Shown one piece after another: positions 7,523-15,143 of a stretch of 64,000 nt of DNA. Both the position numbers and the translations under genes were made by a program. Position 1 is the first letter of the stretch, and every line of letters begins with the position of its first letter. The notes below the pieces were generated by a model, which saw only the letters and a list, made by a program, of their open reading frames with translations, did not search any database and was not told where the DNA came from. The DNA is from JABCPE02 sp963506915 (GTDB lineage: Bacteria > Bacteroidota > Bacteroidia > Flavobacteriales > Weeksellaceae): assembly GCA_963506915.1 (NCBI GenBank), contig CAUORE010000001.1, positions 62,001 to 126,000 on the forward strand, in the 5' to 3' direction.

Positions 7523-9679
7523 ATGATAATTAAAAGTATTACGATTGAAAATTTTCAGTCTTATTATTCAGCTCAAACTTTGGAGTTTTCAGAAGGTTTG
7601 AATTTGGTTGTAGGGCATGGTGGAAAAGGAAAATCCAAATTGTTTAATGCATTTTATTGGGTGTTATTTGGTAAAATATACATCACAGGCACAGGCTGGT
7701 GTTCTACTGACGGATTACCACAATCTGCTAAATTTACAATGCAAGATTATGAATTCATTAATGCAAAATCCTTGTCGGAAGCTAATGAGGGTAGTAAAGT
7801 GGTTTCTAAAGTTTATATAGAAATAGAAGATGATAAAGGTATAGAATATAGAATAGAAAGAAGTGTAATAGCGGAGAGATTAGATAATGAAGATTGGAAT
7901 GATACTCATGCATGGCAAGTTCATAAAAGTGAATTATCTGTGAGCTATGAAAATAGAATGGGAACACAAATAGAACAAGGTATAATTGCAGAACAAACAA
8001 TTAGTGATATTTTTCCAGAAGGTATCCGAAATTATATTTGGTTTCAAGGGGAATCTTTGGATAACCTTATTAATTTTAGAAATAAAGACACTTTGAAATC
8101 AGCAGTTAAACATATTTCGTATTATCCTTTTTATGAAAAGCTTTCAGCAATTATTACTCAATCCAAGGGTATCATCGAAAAAGATGAAGCTAAAAAATTA
8201 AGAGAATATAATAAAGGAAATGCAAGCCTTGACAAAGCGTTGAAGGAAAGAGATTATTACAATAATCTTATTTTGAAAGAAGAAGAAAAGAAAAAAGCTA
8301 TCCAAGAGAATATTAATACTATTAATATAAAACTAGTTGACTATGAGGGTAAATTGAAAGGTGTTGTAGACTATACTAAGCTGAATCAAGAATATAATAG
8401 GTATAACCTAGATTTCCAAAAGGTTCAAAATGAATTAGGCAGACTAGACGAAGAGGAAAGGAAACAAGTGCCTAATTTTTGGGTGCTTAGGGGGATTGAA
8501 CCAATGATTAAGCAAAGTAAACAAATTATAAAAGAGTATACTGCGTTTCAAGATACAGTGCCTGAGAAAAAATATTTGGATAATCCAGGAAGAGCCAAAT
8601 TGGAGGAAATCTTAGAGCAAGGGCAGTGTTTTGTATGTGGCTCTGATGCTACTGAAGGTACAAAAGCGTCAGATTGGATTAAAAGACGATTAAGAGAACA
8701 AGATCAATATTTAAAAGAATTAGAAGAATATAATATAAATTTAGAATTTAGTAAACAATTTGAGCGCTTTGTTGGTAAAATTCAAGATTATCCAGATGTT
8801 TTATTGGCCTCTTTAGAACAGATTGATAAACAGATTATACAGTCTGACAACGAGAGTGAGAGGCTTAGAAGTCAAAGAAGAAACATTCAAGAAAAAAAAG
8901 AAAAATTAGATAAAGAGATAGAAGAAATTAAAAGAAAAAACGGTATAGATCCAATAAAAGAAGCAGGACAAGGCACAATAATTTCTGATGGAATAAAAGC
9001 CTCTCGAACTAATTTAGAAAGGGAACAAAGAAAGTTACAAGCATTACAAGAAACAATTAATGAATATAAAAATAAACTTAAAGATGCAGAACGAGAAATA
9101 GAAAAACTTATTTCTAAAAAAGGTGATATTACTTCTGTGCCAGAAACAGAATGGAAAAATATTTCTGAATTTTTAGAAAAAATATGTAAAAAAGTTCAAG
9201 AAAATGCTAGAAAAGACCTACTATACAAAATAGAAACCCGCGCTAATGAATTTTATCAAAAATTTACAGAGCATGATAAAGGTTACAAAGGGGAAGTAAA
9301 AATAAATGAAGACTATTCTATTGAGTATGATGCAGGGCTAAATACCAGTCATGAAGATAGAAAGAAAATGAGCATTATTAATGCTATGCTATCACTCAAT
9401 CAGGAGGCGTTAAATATATTTTATCCGTTCATTAGTGATGCTCCTACATCAAGTTTTGATATCCCTACTACACATAAATATTTACTTGGGATCAAAGATA
9501 TTTTTGGACAATCTATTATTATGACCAAAGATGTAGAATTGGAAGGAGAGGCTTATCAACAGCTACTCCGTGAGTCAAAAGTTTCTCGTATTTATGCCCT
9601 TGAAAGTAAGGTATCTGGAAATGATATGCAAAATCCTAAATTAAATGAAGTATCCACAATAATAAATAGATTAAAATAA
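7523..9679 (+). CDS. DndD/Rad50-like ATPase with zinc-hook CxxC
   Basis: A 718-residue SMC-like ATPase, started at the ATG giving MIIKSITIENF (an upstream TTG at 7490 would overlap the previous gene). Walker A GHGGKGKS is at residues 31-38, a Q-loop FQGES at about 174-178, two coiled-coil arms flank CFVCG (C369, C372), and the Walker B-like segment ISDAPTSSFD is near residue 644. The hook resembles Rad50, which dimerises through zinc. Oddities: the usual LSGG signature is replaced by SHEDRKK, and the residue after the Walker B aspartate is Ala. It is a second, diverged paralogue of the DndD type in one operon, probably working with the helicase instead of in sulfur insertion. Confidence 0.8.
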   Translation: MIIKSITIENFQSYYSAQTLEFSEGLNLVVGHGGKGKSKLFNAFYWVLFGKIYITGTGWCSTDGLPQSAKFTMQDYEFINAKSLSEANEGSKVVSKVYIEIEDDKGIEYRIERSVIAERLDNEDWNDTHAWQVHKSELSVSYENRMGTQIEQGIIAEQTISDIFPEGIRNYIWFQGESLDNLINFRNKDTLKSAVKHISYYPFYEKLSAIITQSKGIIEKDEAKKLREYNKGNASLDKALKERDYYNNLILKEEEKKKAIQENINTINIKLVDYEGKLKGVVDYTKLNQEYNRYNLDFQKVQNELGRLDEEERKQVPNFWVLRGIEPMIKQSKQIIKEYTAFQDTVPEKKYLDNPGRAKLEEILEQGQCFVCGSDATEGTKASDWIKRRLREQDQYLKELEEYNINLEFSKQFERFVGKIQDYPDVLLASLEQIDKQIIQSDNESERLRSQRRNIQEKKEKLDKEIEEIKRKNGIDPIKEAGQGTIISDGIKASRTNLEREQRKLQALQETINEYKNKLKDAEREIEKLISKKGDITSVPETEWKNISEFLEKICKKVQENARKDLLYKIETRANEFYQKFTEHDKGYKGEVKINEDYSIEYDAGLNTSHEDRKKMSIINAMLSLNQEALNIFYPFISDAPTSSFDIPTTHKYLLGIKDIFGQSIIMTKDVELEGEAYQQLLRESKVSRIYALESKVSGNDMQNPKLNEVSTIINRLK

Positions 9680-9680
9680 A

Positions 9681-10112
9681 ATGGAAGATGTTTTTGACAT
9701 AAAATTTGCTTTTGAAAAACAGGCAAAAGAAAATATCATAGAAAAATTCTCTGGTAAACGAGGAACAGGTTATAATGTCTTTTCTTACCATTGGCAGTGT
9801 TTTGCATGGGCTGCAGTCATTGGTTTTTATTACGATGAACGAAAAGAATTGGGGTCGCCCATAGCCGATAAGGTTTTTAGTCTCAATACAATGCGTAATA
9901 ATGATGGTGAAAAAATAGCTAAAGCGCTATTGTGTATGTGTATTTCCAAAGCAGGAAGTTTAGATATTTTAAAAGAACCTCAGAAAGCAATCACTCTTAT
10001 AAATGAATATGCGAATGGTGGTTTTTATCGTATTCAAAAACTTATAGATAATGGAGAAAATGCTTTTAATAATTTAGACAAAGTGAAAGCAGAGATATTT
10101 GGGCGGTCTTAA
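9681..10112 (+). CDS. Small operon-terminal protein, tentatively dnd-associated type
   Basis: A 143-residue soluble protein starting one base after the stop of the ATPase. It has an aromatic-rich centre (FSYHWQCFAWAAVIGFYYDER) and a late EYANGG segment near residue 115. That combination recalls small proteins annotated as dnd system-associated, but I could not confirm this and the function is unknown. It is the last gene of the operon; no strong terminator follows. Confidence 0.65.
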   Translation: MEDVFDIKFAFEKQAKENIIEKFSGKRGTGYNVFSYHWQCFAWAAVIGFYYDERKELGSPIADKVFSLNTMRNNDGEKIAKALLCMCISKAGSLDILKEPQKAITLINEYANGGFYRIQKLIDNGENAFNNLDKVKAEIFGRS

Positions 10113-10491
10113 TCTTAATAAATCATTCTTTATATTTACAAACTTGATTAAAGTTATTATGGAGTATGGGTGTTATAAATAATGGTAATTCCATGATTTA
10201 TTTAGATGCTCATTTATGTTTCATCTTTGAAAAGATACTTTTATTATTATAAAATTTTAACTTACACATTTTATTAGATATAATAGGTAGAAGTATTATA
10301 TAAGATACTAATAAAGATAAAATCTTTGGAGTTAAAAGGGGATAGGTGTAGGGGGCTATCTACTATCCCCCGAAGCCCCCTAAATTTGACTAATCTTTTT
10401 GGTATCCCCCAGCTATTATATTGATAAAAAATTAGGTAGATTAATTACCCATTTAAGTAATGATAATAAATTAAGTATTTTTCCACCTTTA
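10113..10491. other. Gene-free stretch between the dnd operon and the mobile-element genes
   Basis: No coding frame is evident. It contains a weak hairpin at about 10,313-10,327 (AAAGAT/ATCTTT, no T-run), the interlocked G/C-rich repeats at 10,338-10,381, a further CCCCC run near 10,405-10,409, and a short ATTAC/GTAAT dyad near 10,444-10,461. It is the meeting point of the rightward dnd operon and the leftward rep gene. Confidence 0.6.
10338..10381. repeat. Interlocked inverted repeats (possible pseudoknot or replication origin structure)
   Basis: GGGGATAG (10,338-10,345) is complementary to CTATCCCC (10,363-10,370), and AGGGGGCT (10,350-10,357) is complementary to AGCCCCCT (10,374-10,381). 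The order stem1-stem2-stem1'-stem2' is that of an H-type pseudoknot with two perfect 8-bp stems; only one stem could form at a time if it is a plain hairpin. It is by far the most G/C-rich spot in the island and lies about 110 bases beyond the rep stop codon. Confidence 0.7.
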
Positions 10492-11415
10492 TCATAGAAG
10501 TAAAGATTGTAGTTTTCCTTTTATTTTCTCTTTTATTTTTGTATGGCTGTATAAAGCATCCTTAGTATAATTATAATATTTTTTTCTATTATTATTGATA
10601 TATCGTTTCTGAGATAATTGTTTCCAAAACTCTATTTTTTGTGCATTAGTGACAAATTTTGCTTTAGCAGGAGTTAAGGGTAACCCATTTAAATCTTTGT
10701 CATTGTTTAACTTTAGTACATTATCCCATTCTTTTAGCAGTTGCTCTGAGAAAATTGAATATTTTTTTTCATCTAATAAATCATCGAGAGAATATATTTT
10801 TAGCACCTTTTTGATATATTTTCTTTGATTGCTTCTTATCTCAAATCTTACCGTGTTAATAGGAATTTTATATTCGGGGTTCTTTTCATGCTGCAATCCT
10901 TTAGCATAGATTTTTATATTTTTATAACTTGTTGTATCAGAAATTTTATAATATTCATAATCCTCACTTTCTTTGAAAGGGGTTGTTTTATACAGTTTAA
11001 TGTTTTCTATGAAATCCCTTACATCTGTTTCTAGATAAAGATTAAGCCCTACTTCTAAATTAATAATTTTGAAATCAATATATTCACTTTCATTTATTCC
11101 TAAAATATCCAATATCTCATAAAGGGAATGTATACAATTTGTTTTATTCAAATCATTACCATTATGCTTGTAATGGTTGTAATGAAAATGAGGGAATATG
11201 CTTATTTTTACATAATTGTAGCCAATAATATCATGATCACTTCCAAAAATAGCATTAAACACTAATTTTATTTTCCCACTATATTTTTTGTGGATTTTAA
11301 GATATTCATATTTTGCGGTTCTTCCTCTATAATATTTCTTTTTAAAATCGGGGTGTTCCGCTAGTCTTTTGATAATTTCTGGATTATCAGTCAGCATTTT
11401 TATATGGTCTAACAT
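10492..11415 (-). CDS. Replication initiation protein, filamentous-phage gpII/plasmid-like
   Basis: A 307-residue protein without signal or membrane segments. The central pattern FPHFHYNHYKHNGND, followed about 30 residues later by INLEVGLNL, then IKIYAKG and a TVRFEIRS...LDDL block, matches the layout of Bacteroidota rolling-circle Rep proteins related to inovirus gpII/RstA, which nick one strand at an origin. The link rests on pattern recognition and on the neighbours (excisionase-like HTH, integrase). It would replicate the excised circular form of the element. Six bases separate it from the upstream HTH gene, with which it is probably co-transcribed. Confidence 0.65.
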   Translation of the reverse strand: MLDHIKMLTDNPEIIKRLAEHPDFKKKYYRGRTAKYEYLKIHKKYSGKIKLVFNAIFGSDHDIIGYNYVKISIFPHFHYNHYKHNGNDLNKTNCIHSLYEILDILGINESEYIDFKIINLEVGLNLYLETDVRDFIENIKLYKTTPFKESEDYEYYKISDTTSYKNIKIYAKGLQHEKNPEYKIPINTVRFEIRSNQRKYIKKVLKIYSLDDLLDEKKYSIFSEQLLKEWDNVLKLNNDKDLNGLPLTPAKAKFVTNAQKIEFWKQLSQKRYINNNRKKYYNYTKDALYSHTKIKEKIKGKLQSLLL

Positions 11416-11421
11416 CAGAAA

Positions 11422-11679
11422 TTAATTTAGAGGATTACTAAGGATTAATTTTTTTACTTCCTCGCGTGAGTAATATATCCTCCCTTCTAACCCATAAACC
11501 CTTATGGATTTTCTTTCTTTCCAACGATGTAAAGTGGATTTACTAACATCAAGATATTTACACATCTCTTTTTCTGTCAGAAAATCTTTAGGTTGTATAT
11601 TTTCTAATAATGTGAGTAGTAATGTTTCTCCTTTATCTTTAATTAGTTCATTCAGTTTGTCTAGTATATTTTGCTCCAT
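11422..11679 (-). CDS. Excisionase-like helix-turn-helix protein
   Basis: An 85-residue protein with a MerR/excisionase-type winged HTH at residues 35-80: FLTEKEMCKYLDVSKSTLHR, then a turn and GRIYYSREEVKKLI. Such proteins in Bacteroidota integrative elements direct excision or regulate element genes. It lies directly upstream of rep and downstream of a terminator that closes the int transcript, so it starts a separate rep-expressing unit. Confidence 0.8.
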   Translation of the reverse strand: MEQNILDKLNELIKDKGETLLLTLLENIQPKDFLTEKEMCKYLDVSKSTLHRWKERKSIRVYGLEGRIYYSREEVKKLILSNPLN

Positions 11680-11747
11680 AGTTTTAATATTTTATGGGGC
11701 AAACCTCCGTGTAGTAATTCTGTAGTAAAACTATTTTTCTACTATAA

Positions 11748-11777
11748 AGAAAAAAGCCAACTCATTATAAGTTGGCT
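11748..11777 (-). terminator. Terminator after the integrase-308aa unit
   Basis: The perfect stem AGCCAACT (11,755-11,762)/AGTTGGCT (11,770-11,777) has a 7-base loop and an A-run on the plus strand to its left, giving a T-run when read leftward. It lies 23 bases after the stop of the 308-residue gene. Confidence 0.85.
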
Positions 11778-11799
11778 CTATGCTATTCTATCTATGCTT

Positions 11800-12726
11800 T
11801 TATTTAAGTTTTGAAGGGTCTATTTTCATTTTGCTAAGTGCTTCGTTTGCTCCTATTTTATTTTGTGGTACATTATAAGGATTATTATTTGAAAAATTCC
11901 CCTCAGCTTCTGTAAGCATTGGGTTGAGGTAGCTTTTTATAGTTTTTTCTTTTCCTTCTATTATATAAGCTATAATTTGGGATGTATGTGTGATATTTTC
12001 AGGAGTTGTTTGTATAGACTTAATATAGTCTATAATTCCTAATCGCTGTAAAACAATAAGTTTTTGTTTAATGGAAAGACTTGTATGATCATCATGTAAT
12101 ACCTCATCTTCATGATAAACAGGAGTATTGTTAGATTTTTCTAATTTTATTTTAATGTCATTTAGTATACGCCTAATAGTAAATCCAAAATCTTCATATT
12201 TTTTTAAGTCAAATATTATCTGCCCATTTTCTTGAGAGAGAAATTTATAAAATTTCAGATGATATTTTTTTGAAAGAGAATATTTCTTACATGTATGTTC
12301 TAATGAGTTTCGTGCAGAGTTTTTTGTAAAGAAGTTATCTCTTTCCTCTATCATTTCCCTAAAAGTTTCCAAATTAAATTCAGCCTTTTTTGCAAAAACC
12401 TTGAAATAAGAGTTTACAACATCTCCAAAATAATTCAATGAAATTCGTTGTTCAGTATATCCTCCCCCCTCTATTGGACATAATTGTTCCATTATAGTAT
12501 AATCCCAAATATTTTGGTTTCCATCTACCCAGCTTTTATAGCATTTTTCTATTTCTTTTAGATAATCACATTCTTCAGCATTTGGATATTTTTTAAAAAA
12601 AGAATTTAAATCATCTTCATATTTTTCCTCATAGTCTTTATAAGTATAGTATGGCACCTCATATTGCATAGTCTCTATGTCTGTACTTATAAAATGTTCA
12701 TGATAAATTTGATTTTTTTCTTCCAT
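11800..12726 (-). CDS. Uncharacterised mobile-element protein
   Basis: A 308-residue acidic, soluble protein that I do not recognise. The N-terminal half is rich in Tyr, Glu and Asp. The C-terminal third contains SIKQKLIVLQRLGIIDYI and a segment with an II-YIIEGKEKTIKSYL pattern, a helical arrangement that recurs in proteins carried beside integrases in Bacteroidota elements. It begins eight bases after the integrase stop and ends at a terminator, so it is co-expressed with int. A role in element transfer, excision or regulation is likely only from context. Confidence 0.75.
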   Translation of the reverse strand: MEEKNQIYHEHFISTDIETMQYEVPYYTYKDYEEKYEDDLNSFFKKYPNAEECDYLKEIEKCYKSWVDGNQNIWDYTIMEQLCPIEGGGYTEQRISLNYFGDVVNSYFKVFAKKAEFNLETFREMIEERDNFFTKNSARNSLEHTCKKYSLSKKYHLKFYKFLSQENGQIIFDLKKYEDFGFTIRRILNDIKIKLEKSNNTPVYHEDEVLHDDHTSLSIKQKLIVLQRLGIIDYIKSIQTTPENITHTSQIIAYIIEGKEKTIKSYLNPMLTEAEGNFSNNNPYNVPQNKIGANEALSKMKIDPSKLK

Positions 12727-12734
12727 AACATTTA

Positions 12735-14084
12735 TTATTTGTTAAGTATTCCTGACTCTTGAACAGCTTTTGCAAATGCAATGCTATCTTTTGTTGTTTT
12801 TTCTTTTATAGATGTCGTGATATAGTTTTCAAGCATCTTATCATCACTGTGCCCCGTTTGCTTTCGTAATAAATGGAGCTCAAATTCATTTGAAAACATA
12901 GTTGCAAATGTTCTCCTACCAATATGAGAGGTTACCAATTCATAGAATGGGTATACGCCTTTTACCATTCTTTCTTTCTCTGTTTTTCCTATCGGAATTT
13001 TGATTCTTTTAGCTCCTTCTATTTCTTCAGTGAAACCTGCAATTTTACAAACCTCCTTAATGTAATTATTATACTTTTGAGAGCTTATTATTTTAGGAAA
13101 TCGCCACTTTCTTTTCTTTAAAATTTTAATGATAGAAGGAAAGAGCCAAATACTATGTTGTTTTTTAGTTTTGGTTTCTGTAAAAGGATAGAAATATAAA
13201 TCTTCTTGACATACAATATTATCAACATCAAGTTTAAATAAATCCGAAATTCTTAATGCAGAATAACAAGAGATAATTAACCAATCTCTTGCATTATCCA
13301 GCCTTTCATTATCAGTTAGGTCTAGTTTTTCTAAGACATTCACCTGTTCCTTAGTAAAAGAAATTTTTTCTATGACTAAAGGAGGGTTATTTATAATTTT
13401 CCAATGAGCCACATCTTTTTTTATTTCATATTCACTCTCTGCAAATTTACATAGTAGCTTTATCTGTTTGATAAACTTACTTTGGATACTTGCTGAATAT
13501 TGCTTATTATTAAGCCATTCGATAAACTTTGTTCTAAAATTATTGTTGATTTCAGTAACTTTCAGGTTTTTATTATATTCTGATATTTTATTTTTTAAGG
13601 TAATGAAACTTTCCTTGGTGTTCTCTGCTAATGCATTTAAACCTTGCGTAGGATCTGGGGTGCTTCTAATATTTATATAGTGGTCTATGAGTTTAACAAA
13701 ATTTTCTGGAATAGTCTTTTTCTTCTTTTCTTCTTTTATTTTATGCCCAAAATAATTGTGGAGAACATATTCTTTTATAGACTCCTTTATTGATTCGCTT
13801 TTTAGACTAAGATTATCAGATATGTGTTTTGATAGATTTATCTTAAATTGTTTAAGCTCATCATTAAAGTTTGTTATTTCTAAGTTTTTCTTCTTGACCT
13901 CTGCTAATTTCGCTCCTTTTATGATTTCTGTTTCATTCCAACACTGTTTTTCTTTGTCCCAATGTTGAGAATGTATTTTAAAAGGGGTCGCTCCATTGAG
14001 ATCAATTTGTTTGCTTGGTCTATATCTGTAATAGATTGTTTTAGGTTCTCTAGTACCTTTTAAAAATAAATTAATTCCTGCCAT
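12735..14084 (-). CDS. int: Tyrosine-type site-specific integrase
   Basis: A 449-residue integrase. The N-terminal arm-binding domain covers residues 1-110 (IYYRYRPSKQIDLN...HWDKEKQCW), a SAM-like core-binding domain about 125-230, and the catalytic domain about 240-430 with R278 (SALRISDL), H387 and R390 (SHIGRR), H412 (TGHSDDK) and nucleophile Y421. All catalytic positions are present. It starts 228 bases from the 3' end of a tRNA-Leu gene, the typical place for an integrase of an element inserted in a tRNA. The other element end is probably outside the window. Confidence 0.93.
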   Translation of the reverse strand: MAGINLFLKGTREPKTIYYRYRPSKQIDLNGATPFKIHSQHWDKEKQCWNETEIIKGAKLAEVKKKNLEITNFNDELKQFKINLSKHISDNLSLKSESIKESIKEYVLHNYFGHKIKEEKKKKTIPENFVKLIDHYINIRSTPDPTQGLNALAENTKESFITLKNKISEYNKNLKVTEINNNFRTKFIEWLNNKQYSASIQSKFIKQIKLLCKFAESEYEIKKDVAHWKIINNPPLVIEKISFTKEQVNVLEKLDLTDNERLDNARDWLIISCYSALRISDLFKLDVDNIVCQEDLYFYPFTETKTKKQHSIWLFPSIIKILKKRKWRFPKIISSQKYNNYIKEVCKIAGFTEEIEGAKRIKIPIGKTEKERMVKGVYPFYELVTSHIGRRTFATMFSNEFELHLLRKQTGHSDDKMLENYITTSIKEKTTKDSIAFAKAVQESGILNK

Positions 14085-14122
14085 GTCTAAAATGATTAAT
14101 GAACATTACAAATTTATAAAAT

Positions 14123-14163
14123 GTGGTGTCAATTTCCAAACTAGATACCATGTTAGACACCAC
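14123..14163. repeat. Inverted repeat upstream of the integrase gene
   Basis: GTGGTGTC (14,123-14,130) and GACACCAC (14,156-14,163) form a perfect 8-bp inverted repeat with 25 bases between. Two direct copies of TCATGGAACTT follow at about 14,177 and 14,198. The cluster lies between the integrase start and the tRNA, where integrase arm sites or an int operator are expected. Confidence 0.55.
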
Positions 14164-14312
14164 CGATATGACACATCATGGAACTTGATGGATATTCATG
14201 GAACTTTACCTATTTATTTATATATTGTTGATATTCAGTGGTATATAGGTAAAAACAAGGGAAAAGTGCACAAAAAAAGCGACCTTTGAAAAGTCGCTAA
14301 TATGAGTGGTTG

Positions 14313-14396
14313 TACCCCAGGCGGGACTTGAACCCGCACGCCAAAAGAGGCACAGGATTTTAAGTCCTGCGTGTCTACCAGTTCCACCACCAGGGC
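14313..14396 (-). tRNA. tRNA-Leu (anticodon TAA)
   Basis: The complement gives an 84-base class II tRNA with D-arm, anticodon stem CAGGA/TCCTG around loop CTTAAAA (anticodon TAA, reads UUA), an extra arm and T-loop GTTCAAG. The acceptor stem holds several G-T pairs. CCA is not encoded. Its 3' end faces the integrase, so it is the probable integration target of the island. Confidence 0.93.
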
Positions 14397-14405
14397 ATGG
14401 AATGG

Positions 14406-14478
14406 AGCGAAAAACGGGATTCGAACCCGCGACCCCAACCTTGGCAAGGTTGTGCTCTACCAACTGAGCTATTTTCGC
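14406..14478 (-). tRNA. tRNA-Gly (anticodon GCC)
   Basis: 73 bases with a perfect 7-bp acceptor stem GCGAAAA/TTTTCGC, anticodon stem CAACC/GGTTG around TTGCCAA (anticodon GCC), T-loop GTTCGAATC and discriminator T. A CCA triplet is encoded directly after it (complement 14,403-14,405), unlike in the two flanking Leu genes. Confidence 0.95.
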
Positions 14479-14483
14479 AACTG

Positions 14484-14565
14484 TGCGGATGAAGGGACTC
14501 GAACCCCCACGCCTCTCGGCACCAGATCCTAAGTCTGGCGTGGCTACCAATTACACCACATCCGC
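14484..14565 (-). tRNA. tRNA-Leu (anticodon TAG)
   Basis: 82 bases, class II, with acceptor GCGGATG/CATCCGC, anticodon stem CCAGA/TCTGG around CTTAGGA (anticodon TAG), an extra arm and T-loop GTTCGAGTC. CCA is not encoded. It is the first gene of the three-tRNA transcript. Confidence 0.95.
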
Positions 14566-14599
14566 GGAAAAAATGAACTACTTTGTTCTTTTGTGATTG

Positions 14600-14607
14600 C
14601 AAATATA
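14600..14607 (-). promoter_or_regulatory. -7 promoter box of the tRNA operon
   Basis: The plus strand CAAATATA reads TATATTTG on the minus strand, an exact TAnnTTTG match about 35 bases before the first tRNA. Confidence 0.5.
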
Positions 14608-14703
14608 CAAACTTATTTTTAATCCACAAGCATAAATATATTTTTTTTTATTTTTTCCTTTTAAAAGAGTTTTTTAACTTTACCAGCTAAAATTTATATT
14701 TCT

Positions 14704-15084
14704 ATGGAATTACAAGGGACAGTGAAGAAAGTATTTGAAACTCAAACTTTTCCAAGCGGTTTTCAGAAAAGAGAGATGGTATTACTTACAGAGGAGCAGT
14801 ATCCGCAACCTATCAGTATAGAGTTTTTATCTGAAAAAATATCACTTTTAGACCAAGTGTCAGAAGGAGATAAAGTAAAGGTAGGAATCAATATCAGAGG
14901 AAGAGAATGGACAAATCCAGAGGGACAAGTAAAGTATTTTAACTCTATCACAGCATGGAGATTGGAAAAAACGGAAGGAGGCAGCTTTGATGAGCCTGCA
15001 TACACGGCACCTGCAGCATCACAATCTTCTGCGGTAAATGACAATCCATTTGATGAAGAGTCGGATGATGATTTACCATTTTAA
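14704..15084 (+). CDS. DUF3127 protein with SSB-type acidic tail
   Basis: A 126-residue protein: an OB-fold-like DUF3127 domain (residues 1-95), then a low-complexity linker and the ending DDDLPF. That end mimics the C-terminal tip of bacterial SSB (DD-I/L-PF), which recruits DNA repair and replication proteins. The domain is known almost only from Bacteroidota, and its exact role is not established. Single-strand DNA binding with partner recruitment is inferred from fold and tail. It is a single gene between the tRNAs and aat. Confidence 0.85.
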   Translation: MELQGTVKKVFETQTFPSGFQKREMVLLTEEQYPQPISIEFLSEKISLLDQVSEGDKVKVGINIRGREWTNPEGQVKYFNSITAWRLEKTEGGSFDEPAYTAPAASQSSAVNDNPFDEESDDDLPF

Positions 15085-15143
15085 ATAAAATCTTATTATA
15101 AAATAAATCCTGCTGTTTAGTAGGATTTATTAAATTTTAATAA

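Noticed and set aside
10338..10410. G-quadruplex
   Set aside because: Each strand has at most two or three adjacent G-runs within a short distance; the complementary interlocked repeats explain the G/C richness better.
14083..14289. A 68-residue plus-strand frame starting inside the integrase start
   Set aside because: No recognisable domain; the region carries repeats expected for int or attachment sites.
14218..14629. Minus-strand reading frames over the tRNA cluster
   Set aside because: They are translations of three tRNA genes; no real protein.
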